Assembly: GCA_000611775.1 (NCBI GenBank)
Contig: KK106981.1
Span: 6,904,312 to 6,968,311 of the forward strand
DNA: 64,000 nt
Source of the DNA: Umbilicaria muhlenbergii
Lineage: Eukaryota; Ascomycota; Lecanoromycetes; Umbilicariales; Umbilicariaceae
Direction: 5' to 3'
The position numbers were made by a program, and so were the translations under genes. This document shows, in pieces, positions 46,990-59,220 of this stretch. The notes beneath the pieces were generated by a model. That model had not been told where the DNA came from, did no database searches, and was given only the letters and a program-made list of their open reading frames with translations. Numbering within the stretch: the stretch's first letter is position 1; each line of letters starts with the position of its first letter.

Positions 46990-47700
46990 CTGAATTGTTT
47001 CAGACCTTGATGCTAAAAAGCTGATGATTCATTATTAAGATATAAGTCTCAGTGAGATTACAATTTAATTCAAAGAGGAGGTCCTGACCTGTGAATAAAT
47101 CATGAAGGAGCTTGATCTGAATGATTATTAAATTATAAATGAATATGATAGTCTGATTATTTAACACTAGAAGGCGGTTGGTCTGATTAAGTAAAGTTGT
47201 GACATTAACTTTCAATTCTGCATTCTTGCAGCTGCCTATGACTGCCTTTCACTGAGATAAAAGTACATCAATTCACTCAAGGATCAGGATGTCAGTCTTA
47301 ATGAGTATGTTAATCTTCAGATCATTAATGACATGAATTTTTCAATGAATGACTGCAGTCCTGCCATGGTTTGCTGATAAGTATAAGTTCAGTTTCACAT
47401 AATCTTCAGCAGCATGTGAGCTGAAGTTTAGTTCTTGAACCTTCATCAGTGAGGTCATCTTCTTAACTTTCACATTAAGGGCGTGCTTCTTAAGGAAGCC
47501 TCAGTCAATCAGGTTAATGATACAACTGATGTTTAAACATATGAGGACAATTTAACTGTTTTAAGAAAACCTTGCTTGCACTGTGACATAACATCATCTG
47601 TGAAATCTGTAGCCTTTGGCTGAGATGTTCATAGTGTTCAACTGAACTAAATCTTCATTTGATGCTGATGCTGTTGAGTAGACTGATGACTTAAGCTCAG
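46990..47700 (-). pseudogene. Protease relic of D
   Basis: Minus strand: FLKKHALNVKVKKMTSLMKV, DYVKLNLYLSANHGRTAVIH, KIHVINDLKINILIKTDILI and VLLSQ-x-KAVIGSCKN, followed by the frame 47000-47215 (NVTTLLNQTNRLLVLNNQTI). This is the aspartic protease and linker typical of this Gypsy type. The DTG active site falls in a decayed part. Confidence 0.7.
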
Positions 47701-48479
47701 GCTCTGAGGTCAAGTCTCACTTTGTCTTAATAATGTCATGACTGAATCTGACATGCTTGTGTAGAGTGTTATTAAAGCTGAAGAATTCTAAGCAGTGTCA
47801 GCAATGATAAGAAGTGTGCTTTACAGCATGATTAATGTCAACATTCTCACTGACTCTCAGGAGAGGTTCATCATAAGCTTTATAAATAACTTAATCCTCA
47901 TTAATGATGTAGTTCACTCAGTCATCTTCCTGCTGAAATTGACTGTTGTCATAGTAGTCATTTTCATAGCTTTTGAAGTGATCATACTGATCTGTAATTT
48001 CATCATAATATGCTTTAAGCTGTTGAAAGTAGTTCAGTCAGTATCCTCCTTCACTTTGCTGATTATAAAGTGGTTCAGCTCAGTTCTGATAAAATTCATG
48101 AGACAGGTTTGTGTTTCCTGATATAAGCTGCAATGACTGACATTGATTGTCAGTAGGAGCCTGCGGTGAAATCACATTAATATTAATGAATCACTGCTGG
48201 TAGCTGTTAGACTGCTGATTCAAGATGAATGACATCAAATGAGGAATAAAAGAAGAGGACTGCTGATTCTGATTGAACAACTTTAAACAAGAAATGAAAG
48301 AAGAAAAACTTTAATAAAAGAGTTGAATAAGGTGATCTGAAGTAGAAAAAGAGGACTGTTGATAAAGAGACTGATACAGAGACTGATATTGACCTTGACT
48401 AAGAAAATTAAAATAAGAATAAAAGCTTTCATACTGATCATTTCAATTTTCATCAAATTAAGAGTTTTAATTATCATGT

Positions 48480-49940
48480 TTTAAGTTGTTCTGTTGGTTG
48501 CTCATATGTTGTTCATGATTTTCATCATGTTGATGCATGTCTCATCAAGTGTCTTTCTTGAGCTTGAGGGTCTGAATAAACTGGCTAATCATGATAATAT
48601 CAGTAGGGAGATTGATGAAAGCTCAGAGATCAGTGATGATGTTCTGATACACAAAAGTCAGTTGATTTTTGATGTTGTCAATATTCACTGACTTGGCGTG
48701 GTGTAGAATTGTCTGAATATAGGCAGAAAGCTCTCAGTGTGACTGTGTGTTAATCATGATATATTTGATGAAGATGAAGCTGATGAGAGAAACTGCTGCA
48801 GATTCCTTGAATCTGTTCTTTAAAACTTGACATCATTTCTTAATGTCATTCTCATCATTCTGAAGGCCTATTCTTTCAAGGTTTAAAAGCTCAGATGTAT
48901 ATCAGGTTAAGGCAGAACCTTGAAGGCAGATGTTCAAGTTGACTTGAATTAACTGAGTGCCTTTGATCATGATCATGTCACGGATTCACTCAATAAACAA
49001 CATAACACTATGATAGTAGATGTCTTTGTCAACAGTAGTGATCTCACTGTCCTCATGAGACTTATTAAGGTGAGGGTCAAATAGATTAATTTCATTCACT
49101 CTTTAATGAGTCAAGGATAATGTAAGTACAACTGCAGATGTAATATTGATAAGGTTTTTAGAAGCAGCTTTAATTGTATCATTCTCATTATTACCTGCTG
49201 CTTGCTGTATCATCATGACTGCAGTGACTGCCTGAGTTATAAGGTCAGTGAGTTCTCATCATTAAGTATTAATGAATCTCTGATCTTCTTCTGTTTCTTG
49301 ATTGATTCAGTCTGCTCTTTCATTATCTGTCATCAAATTAATGATATTCATTGAAGAGCTCTGACGTCTAGCTGTTATAATGTCAAGTTCACTCAGAGAG
49401 GTGGTAGAATCAGCAGAGTTAATAAAAACTTGATTGAAGAGATGATTTGAGATCTTGTTGAGGACTCAATTTAAGTCTCAGCATAAGTGTGACTTGTCAG
49501 TTGCTCACTCTGCAAGTCAGGTGAGAAGCTCCCTTGAGCTTGACTGAGTTTGACATTCAGTGTGACATTCAGAGGGCTGATTTGACTGAGTTCATTCACA
49601 TGTAGCTCAGGCTATAACTTGTTGTTTTGAGGCAGTGATATCTTCAGCTCAGATGTGCTCAGACTCAATGAAATCCTGAAGTTGAAAGCACAAATTAACA
49701 GTAGTGAAGTTCAAGGCAAGGGGAGTAGTGACTGTCAGCTTGATTGAACAATAGTGAGAAGTTTTAATGATGAAGTAGTGCTTAATGACGTGACTGCCTC
49801 AGACTCAGCTAGGTGGCTTGAGGACTCAGTCTGATGATGAAGGAAAAATGACAGAAAACCCTAATTAACTCACTTGAATTGAGTGATATGAGGAGGCTTG
49901 ATTCAATCAAGCAGTTTATGATGCTTGATTCAGTGTTGCT
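48480..49940 (-). pseudogene. gag relic of D
   Basis: Minus strand, about 49090-48540: ITTVDKDIYYHSVMLFIEWI, RDMIMIKGTQLIQVNLNICL, GSALTWYTSELLNLERIGLQ, VLKNRFKESAAVSLISFIFI, YIQTILHHAKSVNIDNIKNQ and TDIIMISQFIQTLK. This is the capsid region of Gypsy Gag. The part toward the 5' LTR is too decayed to read. Plus-strand frames here (47795-48121, 48494-48691) are shadows. Confidence 0.75.
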
Positions 49941-49947
49941 ATCAAAT

Positions 49948-50097
49948 TGTTAAGCATAGGTCAAATGTGAGTTGTAAAAGAATTATTATTTTAGTAATAA
50001 TGCTGAAGCCTGCTATATATGAGTTAAACTACGCTAGATCTAACTAGGTAAACTAGAGAAGTTAATATGACAGTGAAGTCATGATATAATCATAACA
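49948..50097 (-). repeat. 5' LTR of D
   Basis: 150 bp; see the 3' LTR. Target repeat CTGTC at 50098-50102. Confidence 0.9.
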
Positions 50098-52267
50098 CTG
50101 TCTATTTATATGAGACTTCTTCAAGATCATCAAACCTCTCATTACTCTTATTAGGAAAGAGGTCCTTTTTGCATGAATTAAAAACTGCTTCAAGGTGTTT
50201 CAAGACCTCAAACAGGTCATGATGAAAACTTTAATATTAAAGCATTTTGATCTCAACTGTTAAATCATACTAAAGACAGATGTCTCTGACCTTGTGACAG
50301 ATAAAATCCTCTCTTAATATGATGATGAGGGAGTTCTTCACTCAGTGACATTCTACAATAAAAGCATGATCTCAGCAGAGTGCAATTATCACATCTATAA
50401 TAAGAAACTGCTGATCATTATTCACTGTTTCAAACACTGACATTCTGAACTTGAACACATTGATTTGCTCATACAAGTCTTCATTGATCATCAGGTCTTG
50501 AAGATCTTTATGAAGAATAAAAAGTTAATACATCAACAAGTTAAATATTTAAACATTTTGTCAGAGTTCAACTTTTAAGTGATCTTCTGATCAGGCAAGA
50601 TTAATGACAAAGTTGACACTTTTATCTGAATGTTCAACTCTGAGGACAAGAACCTGATGTATCAGACTTTTTTTACTTCAGATTGTGTGAAAATCTGAGT
50701 CAGAGAAGTGAAAGAAGGCCTTTTTAAGCAGGTTCATACAATTAATAAAACAGATGAGTTATGCAGTGAATATTATTCAATCATAACAAAGAATGTCATT
50801 AAGCTACATGACATTCACCTTCATGAATGTCAGGTAGTGAATGACACTTTATTTAAAAACAATCTTTTATGAGTACCTGAGTTTCTACATACTGAGCTTC
50901 TTCAGAAAATACATGATCAGTCATCTTCTGAACATTCAGGCATAAATTGAACAGTGAAACTTGTTCATCAGCACTATTACTGACCTGATCATGTGAGCAC
51001 TGTCAAGCAATACATTCAGAACTGTCATCATTGTTAATGCAGTAAATCTTCATGTGATGCTTTTAATGAACTGCTAATTCCTCTGCCTATTTCACAGCAA
51101 TGCTGACAGAACATTGTCATGAACTTTATAATTAAATTGTTAATATCAGAGAGCTATAACATCATCTGCATCATCATTGACAGATTATTTAAGAAAAGGC
51201 ATTATGTTCTCTGTCATTCAAGAGATGAACTTAAGGAACCTCAATAAAGAAGTTAATATAATTTATGTTATGAAACATTTATTATCTACATGACCTGCTC
51301 AACTTTATTACTTCAGACTAAGGCCCTCAGTTTATTTCAAACCTATGATGAAGTATGTGTAAATGTCTGAAAATCAAGATTAACCTATCAACCACCTATC
51401 ATTCAGAGACAGATGATCAAACTGAACAGATTAATCAAGATGTCAAATGAAGTCTTTAAACATATTACAATTACATGCAAGATGACTGAGTGAAGTGACT
51501 GCTTATGATTAAGTTTAATGATAATAACAACTGTTCTTCAGCAACCTCACTCTCACCTTTTTACCTCAATAAAGGCTTTTACCCATGCATGAGTTTTAAC
51601 CTTGACACTACTACATATGAATCAACACGTGAACGACTTCAGTCAGTGAAAGTGAAGGACATAACAACTCACATGCAAGAAATCCTTAATTTCAGTAGAC
51701 AGCAATTGAAAAAGAGCATGAAATTTATAAAGATGCAAGCAGATAAACATCAAAAAAATGTTAATTATGAAGTTGAAGACTGAGTGTGACTAACAAGTCA
51801 AAATATCAAGACAACAAGATTTAATTAAAACTTAAAGAACAAGCAGCTGAGGTCATTTCAAGTCATTTAACATGTTGAAACCTCTTATCAACTGAAGCTC
51901 CCTGCTACAATGTGAATTCATAATGTCTTCAGTTCAAAGCTGCTTTATTCAGCTGTCAATGATTCACTGTCAGGTCAACAGACACCCCTGTTGACTCTCA
52001 TTATAATAAAAGATGAGGAGGAGCATTGAAAGATTAATGACATTCTTAACTTAAAATGATATCACGGCAGGCTTTAATACAAGATCAAATGACATGAAAT
52101 TGATCATGACAATGAGTGATATTATGCAGACAAAGGTGAGTTTAATGACTCAACAGAAATGCTGAAGGAATTTCACTGTAAATACTTCAACAAATCACAT
52201 TAAATTTGAATCATTCAAGAATTGTTTGAAGTGATTATTTGAACTGTTCAGGGTAGCTGAGGGAGGA
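50098..52267 (+). pseudogene. RNase H, integrase and C-terminal domain of C
   Basis: Resumes the C frame: IIKPLITLIRKEV, KTDVSDLVTDKILSQYDDEG, HSVTFYNKSMISAECNYHIY and VFIDHQVLKIFM. Integrase: LQKIHDQSSSEHSGIN, VKLVHQHYYWPDHVSTVKQY, IQNCHHC, then the decayed core and a good frame at 51505-51783 (SPFYLNKGFYPCMSFNLDTT, RERLQSVKVKDITTHMQEIL, ADKHQKNVNYEVED). The end (YQLKLPATM, VFSSKLLYSAVNDSLSGQQT) matches the usual GPF/chromodomain part. Followed by the purine tract and LTR. Confidence 0.85.
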
Positions 52268-52491
52268 TGTTACATTTTGATGTTGTTTTTACAGCAGCAT
52301 CACAGATGATGCTTTTTCAGAGAAGAAGATAATATTAAGAGCATGATAAGATTAAAGTTAACATGTTCAACTAATTCTGCAACACTCACATATGTAGTTT
52401 TGCTCACCACTTAATGACTTCTTAGAATTAATCTCTTGATCATCATATCTACATAATAAGCTCTGCATGATCTTAATATAAGGAAGGAAAA
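52268..52491 (+). repeat. 3' LTR of C, truncated, fused to A-family 3' sequence
   Basis: Starts TGTTACATTTTG right after GAGGGAGGA (polypurine tract). About 52343-52490 is shared with 7470-7640. It ends in AAGGAAGGAAAA, which looks like the purine tract of the following A-family LTR, so the boundary between the C LTR and A-family internal sequence lies somewhere here. Confidence 0.55.
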
Positions 52492-52773
52492 TGCTGTGTC
52501 AGAGTCATCATATATAATAATATGACAGTACAACAGTATGACAGAACAATAATATGTCATTATAACTCATTTATATAATGACTCAGTGAGTAGCGCCTTG
52601 ACATCAAGTGAAAACTTTTCACAAGGAGGTTCAGAAACCTGCTTCCTTAATGATTAATTTTTGTCACTGAATAGAAGATGTATAATCACTGCATTAACTT
52701 TATCATGATTATATTATTTATAATACTTTATTCAACACTTATATGACCTCACGTCATATATCAGCCTCTTACA
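52492..52773 (+). repeat. LTR of the A/F family, plus strand
   Basis: 282 bp, TGCTGTGTCAG...CTCTTACA. Preceded by a purine tract, followed by unrelated sequence. No target duplication seen. Same length as the copy at 56152-56433. Confidence 0.85.
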
Positions 52774-52963
52774 ATGAGTTAATCAAATTGAGTTCTCTGC
52801 AGCTGATAATAAGAGGTCAATACTTACTTTACATGCTTATAAAAGATCAGTCAATCTGACACATCAAGATTTACTGTGCTACTGAGTCATGATGCAAATT
52901 GCAATTTTAACTCTAGCTGCAAAAACATTATGAGACATCATTAAAGCAACCAGATCTTCATTT

Positions 52964-55900
52964 TTAATAATGTAACATGCTGATTACTTTATCTACCTCC
53001 TTGTAGCTTTTCTTTAAGTTAATCATGATTGCATCAGGAAGTCCTGTGAAACCTTTAATGTAATTCTCTTTAATGATAAAATCTCTCAAGCATAATCTCT
53101 GCACTTGCAGCATACAGTCCTTGATGTTTAATGCTGTTGAATATTTTGAACTGAAAATCAACTGTTTCCTGTGATTTTCATGCTCTATCAGCTGCTCCTG
53201 ATGATATAATTCTTTAATATGTGCAAGTTTCTTATCTTGAGTGCTTTGAAAGATGATCTGAGGGTGTTTTTTAATTTCACAGATCATCATGCATCTGATG
53301 AGTTTTATATTAAAATTAATACCAACCTGCAAGAATCAAGATGCAGGTATTGAGAAACAAAAACATGAGTTTAAAGTTGAAGAATTCATTATGTGTGAGT
53401 TTTATATCTTGTGAATATAAGCATGAAAGAATAATTATGATACTGTGAAGACTCTTTTATAAATTGCAGAGCAAGAAATGATGTTTCAGAAAATCTGATA
53501 TAAAGAATGATGTCAGAAAAGATCTCTGTGAGTTTTATAATTACTTTAAAATTTATCTTCTCACATTTGCTGATTTTATAAAGTTTTAAATTCTGCACTT
53601 TTCTTTCTTGATGTCACAGGTTAATGGCAATCTGAGACTCAATTAAGACATGCACCCTACAAGTGACTTGACAGTGTTAATGAGTCACATGAAAACTCTG
53701 CACTGCTTAATCTCACCTTCATTCCTTAATTATTAGTTTTATATAGTTAGAATCATATAACCTTTATACATTTATATCTTATGCTGTCATGAACCTAGAC
53801 TATACTTCCCTTTCTAGTAAGAGATGCTATAGTCTTACACTTGAACATCAATCACTCATCATATGATCACACTGCAGTTGAGTAACTTGAATTGTGCTGC
53901 TTATAAAGTCAAGTTGCTGCAAGAAGTTATCTGAGCACATTTGTAAGATTTAATCATCCTCAGAGGTACATGACTCATTGATTAAATCTTTAGCATCAAA
54001 GCTCAGCCTCTTCATTGAGTCTGCAGAAGTACAACTCATCACTGATGTGAACAACTTATATGCTTAATGAACATTATCAGAGAAAGATCATCTCTTCAAG
54101 AAGTTAATTGAGACAGATGTTTAATTTCACTCTTCAACAGTTATCACAGGACAGCAATCATTTTATTATTAAAAAAGTTACATCATAATTGAATGTGAAG
54201 GTTAAAGACTTTGAAGATCATTATAAGATTAAGAAGAAGCTTAATTCCTCATGTCTTGCAGAATACAAATTAAATCTGTTTGCAGAATAAACATGTTGAA
54301 AGCATTAATATCAGAATGAGGTCTGCTTGTCATCTGATGTCATAAAATCTTGCACTTCAATGATTTGAAACGTCAGACAGCATGAAGAGTGAGCATGTAT
54401 AAAGATCATTCTTAATTAACACTCAAAAGCCCTTTTTGAAAAGTAATAAAGTTAAGGCTCTGCATTAGAGTCAGGATGACATGTACATACTTTAATACAT
54501 AATGTCAATGTTGTTAATATGTCAAGCGTGCACAGGTCAATTCATGGAAATTGTAACTTTAAAAAAGAATTTCAGATATTTCAGGTAAATTATTCTAAGA
54601 ACAGCACTGAAGCTTATTGTTGTATTAATAAAACTTACATCATATATCAGAGTATGTTTTATCTCTTTACATGCTCTTATTGTTATAAATATATGCTGTA
54701 GCTTTAGTCTCCTCTCTAATTTCATATACTCACTCAAGCTTTAAATATGTATTATATTATCAAGATGTTTCTTTATTTTGATTACATCACTTGATCACAT
54801 TTCTTGATGAACTCTATTTCATGCACTCTCAATGCATGAGTCTGAAAATGATAAATATGCTGAAGCATTGTGTGACATGATGAATGCAGGCATTCAAACA
54901 GCTTTTTTTAAATTAATCATGAGTAATGCATCTTCTTAAGATGATGACTCAACTGAGCTTTAATGCTGAGAGCATGATCCTCATGATTTTTATTAAGACA
55001 GAAGAGGCATGTTTTTAAATGACATTATATGAGATATAAGTCACGCATCTGATTTAAGGCAAGATGTTTAGTAGCTGAAGAGTACATCATTTTATTCAGT
55101 AATTCTTGCTCAGAACATAACTGGCTTATCAGATTAATGATCAGTAGTTGATTAATATGCATGTCATTCTTGCCTGTATATGCCTCCTTTCATAGAATCT
55201 CTGTCAATGCAGCATGTTCAGGAAGTGAGAGCCTGACAGAGAGAAGTATAAAATCATTTAAATCATCATGATGTGTATTAAATTAAGTCATTCACTGTTC
55301 TTTAAAAACTTCTTGTTGCAGGTTCTGCTTTTGAGTTTTAATCTTGTTATCAGCATTACAGTGCACTTTTCATAATGCTGCTTCATCTGACTTCTCAAGT
55401 TGCACCTTTTTCAAGCTGTCATATTTATTTTAACACTGCTTGAGCAGGCATTATCTTGCATTCTGTAAAGTCATCATGTTAAAATGCTTTAAGATTTTGA
55501 TCTTTCATTCCTCAGTCAGCTTGATTGAGGCACATGAATCTCTCAGCAATAATTTATTTTCAGTCATGAGCATAAGATCCTTTTGCTGTATTGTGCTGTG
55601 ATAAGTGAATTAAACATTTCACTTGACTTCAGCTGTCCTGTAATGCTTCTTAAAAATGTGATGTGACTTATGACTCATAACTTGATTCTGAATAAACTCA
55701 GGCGCATCAGAAACTGTAATTCATCAATATGAATCTTTAACCCTTCATCACAGTGAGCTTTAATATCATTCAGCATGTTACTGCAGCTGATGTGCAGGAA
55801 ATAAAAAGAGACTGAGTTTAAATAACTTGAATCATGAATGAGCTGCCTTCAAGAGTTGCTCATGCATGCATATGAACAAGTCTTATCTGTGACTTCTTCA

Positions 55901-56040
55901 TTCTTTATACATCAGAAGAAAGGCTTGTTCAATATATAATTTTTTCACTGAAGGTGCTTCATCTCTTTAATGAAAGTCACAGGAATGCTGTAAACCTCTT
56001 TAATTATTTTGTAATCACCTTTAAAAACATCATTCACTAA
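52964..56040 (-). pseudogene. Unidentified minus-strand gene relic between tail-to-tail LTRs
   Basis: Not recognised. Minus-strand frames 52964-53332 (122 codons: ILK-free, with KLAHIKELYHQEQLIEHENH and CLRDFIIKENYIKGFTGLPD) and 53389-53598 (ETSFLALQFIKESSQYHNYS) are the least decayed. Upstream (about 55000-56030) one frame with TGA at likely Trp sites reads YILNKPFF, SYACMSNS-x-RQLIHDSSYL, MLNDIKAHCDEG and WGMKDQNLKAF. A 3' splice-like TTCTTGCAG lies near 53330. It may be a multi-exon gene or a DNA-transposon gene. Confidence 0.4.
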
Positions 56041-56151
56041 AGCTATAGTGACAAGAGGTATCATAGAACACATGTCAAGATGATCATTAAATTCTTCATG
56101 CAGCAAGTGTATCATCTTATTAAGCTGTCAATGATTATGCATTTGAATCTC

Positions 56152-56433
56152 TGTAAGAGGCTGATCTATGACGTGAGGTCATATAAGTGTTGAATGAAGT
56201 GTTGTAGGCAATATAATCATGATAAAGTTAATGCAGTGATATATGTGTCTTCTATTAAGTCACAAAACTGATCACTGAGGAAGCAGGTTTTCAAACCTTC
56301 TTGTGAAGAGTTTTTATTTGATGTCAAGGTGCTACTCACTGAGTCATTATATAAGTAAGTTATAATGATGTACTGTCATACTATCATACTGTTGTACTGT
56401 CATACTATTATATATGATGGCTCTGACACAGCA
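56152..56433 (-). repeat. LTR of the A/F family, minus strand (3' LTR side of F)
   Basis: 282 bp, reverse complement of 52492-52773 with scattered differences. Beside it the minus strand reads GAGAAGGGAAA|TGCTG, a good polypurine tract, marking it as a 3' LTR of a minus-strand element. Confidence 0.85.
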
Positions 56434-57638
56434 TTTCCCTTCTCATGATGCTGTCCCCGGGGTCAACTGACCGCTCATAAATGTCATTATGATGTTGTAA
56501 CAGTCAGGGTTGTAGGGTAAGCGTGTGAGACTGCATTAAAGTAAAGCTGATCATGTGTCTTCACTTAATTGTGATGATATCACACCTGGCAGTAAGTTCT
56601 TCTTCATAATATAAACATCAAAATCAACATGTTTACTGTAGGTTCAAAATATTTCTTTTAACTTTATTCTTTGTCCTTTGTTGTCTCATATGACATGTTG
56701 TCATATTTTTTTAATTTAAAGCTTACAGAGGTGTTCTGATCACCTGCATGATATCAACCTCACTGCAGAGGTGTTCACCTCAGATGTGAAGACATGTAAA
56801 GCTTACAGCTCATATTTAAGTCTTTTTGTGATGTCATACTTCCTGTCATACAGTGTATGAATGCTAACATGATGTGTATAGCTCATCAATATTTAAATAC
56901 TTGAATTCACAGTCATGAACAACAGTGAAGACCTGTCTTCATCAAGCAAGCCTGTCAGCTTTCATGCTCAATGTGATGAGGAGAGCTCTGAGGTATTGTT
57001 GTTAACAGATGAGCTTATGATGATCATTATCTTTAAAAAAAATAAAGAAGCAGAGGAGGAAAATGATCTGTTCAGCATTTAAAGAGAGTCAAATGTTTAT
57101 TTTTTAATGACACTTTTAACAGAAAGTCCTGCTCTGTGTGATGTCATGATAATACCTCACTGCCGGCTCATATGCAGCAGGGTCATCATCATGAGCATGT
57201 GATTTAAGAGAACTTCAGTCACATGTTGTCAAGTACTGCTCACTGTGACCTTTGCAGAAGAGTCAGGGTTAATCAGTGCTTCATATCACAGGTTAATTCA
57301 GCCTGTGCTCATTATACATCACTTCACAACCCTCATGATTAATGTATGATGAAGTCTTTAATCATCATTATTTTAATGTTTAAAAGATCTGATGTTGTTG
57401 TCCTGCATGCACATATTTATGATGACAGAAGAAGTAACAGCACACTGTAAATTTACTTTTCTCAATTCTCTTTTATTTTGTTTCATTTAATATGACTATG
57501 TCATAATATTTGTTGTACATATGATATTTTATCATACTGTCATACTGTTGTACTGTCATACTATTAATATGTTAATTATGTATAACACTTAATGACTGAT
57601 TAATCAACTCTCACACTGCTGCTTCTTTTCAATCATTA
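56434..57638. other. Foreign or rearranged sequence in the 3' part of F
   Basis: Includes an unmutated GTCCCCGGGGTCAACTGACC near 56452, two copies of AAAGCTTACAG near 56716 and 56788, and at about 57527-57566 a fragment like the start of the A/F LTR (CATACTGTTGTACTGTCATA). No gene recognised. Confidence 0.45.
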
Positions 57639-58019
57639 TTAACACTCTTCATGCTCTCTGCAGCTGTTCCTCAACATGAGTTTCTTGACTTCCTTGAGGT
57701 TGAAATATGTTAATTCAGTAGTCTTGAGAAACTCATTTAAGCTCTTATTGTCTTGCTGAAAAGTTATGCTCACGCTCTCTGCATCCTCAACACTCATTAA
57801 TCTTGTTATCATTAAGAGTATATTGAACTCTGTGAGCAGTATCACATTAAAGAGATGAGGTCAAAGACCTCATTAAACAGTGAAGAAGAATATAAGATGA
57901 TGAAAAATTAAATAATAATAAAATTATTTTCTCATTCTGATGTCTGCTTTATACACATGTGACTTGTAGTGTTTCTCATAAAAAGTAACATAACTGTCAT
58001 AGCTTCTGTCATATTTATT

Positions 58020-58190
58020 GTATTAATATATTCATCACGGCTTGCTCTCTGAGCATGTAGGTTATGAACTACTGATGTTTTAATTATATTATCAGCTTCA
58101 ATATTCATTGTATTAATATATTCATCACGGCCTTCTTTTTCTTGAGCAGGTAGGTTTCACATCACTGATGTTTTAATGAGATTAATGCAG
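58020..58190 (-). repeat. Second tandem array in F
   Basis: Two copies related to the main array with the variant DEYINT (minus strand), located 3' of the integrase core, matching 6640-6905 in A. Confidence 0.65.
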
Positions 58191-58249
58191 TTTCTTCATC
58201 TGCTTGTTCACTGACATATTTCTTTCATTAATCAGTACTAAATCACCTT

Positions 58250-58970
58250 CTTTGAACACTATATTCATTCAGTGCTAATTATAATAACTTATATATATCT
58301 CATTAACCTGTTGCAGCTGTTTTTAAGTTGTTGTAATTTAATCTTGAAGCTACTGTGCATCTGCATAAGATTTTATTTACTCATGTGAGTGTTGTATTAA
58401 TAACCTGCTTAAGCTTATCTGAGGGTCTCACTCTAGGTTAAGTTGAAAGGGACTTATACTCATGACAGCATGTATGAAGTTGTTGTATAAAAACTCAGTG
58501 CAGGGTAAGAGCTTCACTTAATTCTCTTGCTGCTCATCAACAAATATACATAAATACACTTTCAAGGACTGGTTTTGTCTCTCAGTTTAATCATCAGTTT
58601 ACAGGTGAAAGGCTGTTGATATGTTATAATGACATTACATGTGAAAACAAAAGTTAATTTATTGCTTTAATGTAAACAGCTTGTCTCTGTCAGTGATTAA
58701 GATCTCTGACATGTCATGAAGCTTGACTATGTCTTGAATAAACACTTCAATGAAGTCAGCAATCATCATCATCTTTTGTATGAGAATATAATGAGTCATC
58801 TTGATTAACTTATCAATTATGATAAGGGTTGAGTCTCATGTCATACTTTCATATGTACTGCTCAATGACAGGTTATCATAATATATGACATTATTCATTT
58901 CCTGTCAGCACTTTCACACATTCAACAGTATCAAAGTCATATGAGGTTGCATCTCTGATGTCATGATTAT
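58250..58970 (-). pseudogene. Integrase core relic of F
   Basis: Minus strand: STLIIIDKLIKMTHYI (first D), MSEILITDRDKLFT at about 58670-58710 (second D), STAFHL, TERQNQSLKVYLCIFVDEQQ (E region), LPCTEFLYNNFIHAVMSISP and FQL. Highly readable DDE core with TGA/TAA at a few sites. The HHCC zinc-finger part seen in A is missing: the sequence jumps from GNE-x-NNVIYYDN to the core. Confidence 0.85.
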
Positions 58971-59220
58971 CTTTAAGTTCATATCTATATTCATGTTTGT
59001 CATCTCAGACTCAGTCAAGTTGTTTTTATCCTTGAGAGAGGTAGTTAATCCCTGTTATACTCATTGTATCAAATCATTTTTCAACTTGTTCAGCATGAAT
59101 TGCATGTTTAAGTTGTTTAATAAACATTTTTATATAAGCTGTTATCTCTTCACCTATCAGTGAGTGAGTAGACATGAGTTGAAGTGCTTTAACAGTATCA
59201 GCAGAAGTGCTATTCTCACT

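Larger units (their letters stand above)
42823..50097 (-). mobile_element. Ty3/Gypsy element D, complete but dead
   Basis: 7275 bp with 150-bp LTRs (42823-42972 and 49948-50097), TGTTA...TAACA, flanked by CTGTC (42818-42822 and 50098-50102). Minus strand: gag, protease, RT, RNase H, integrase, chromodomain. Its RT/RNase H type differs from B and C. It keeps a few CpG-rich spots (GACCGCGGCC near 43160; ACCGCGGCG near 45451). Confidence 0.9.
34748..52491 (+). mobile_element. Ty3/Gypsy relic C (host of nested insertions B and D)
   Basis: Pieces 34950-35686, 42126-42822, 50098-52267 and LTR part 52268-52491. Together these give protease, RT, RNase H, integrase and C-terminal domain in one direction. 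The 5' LTR and gag are missing next to E's end at 34747. The 3' LTR starts TGTTAC at 52268 just after a purine tract (GAGGGAGGA) and is cut by another LTR at 52492. Confidence 0.85.

Noticed and set aside
47795-48121. 108-codon hydrophobic plus-strand frame
   Set aside because: Lies opposite the gag-protease part of D on the minus strand; a shadow without its own homology.
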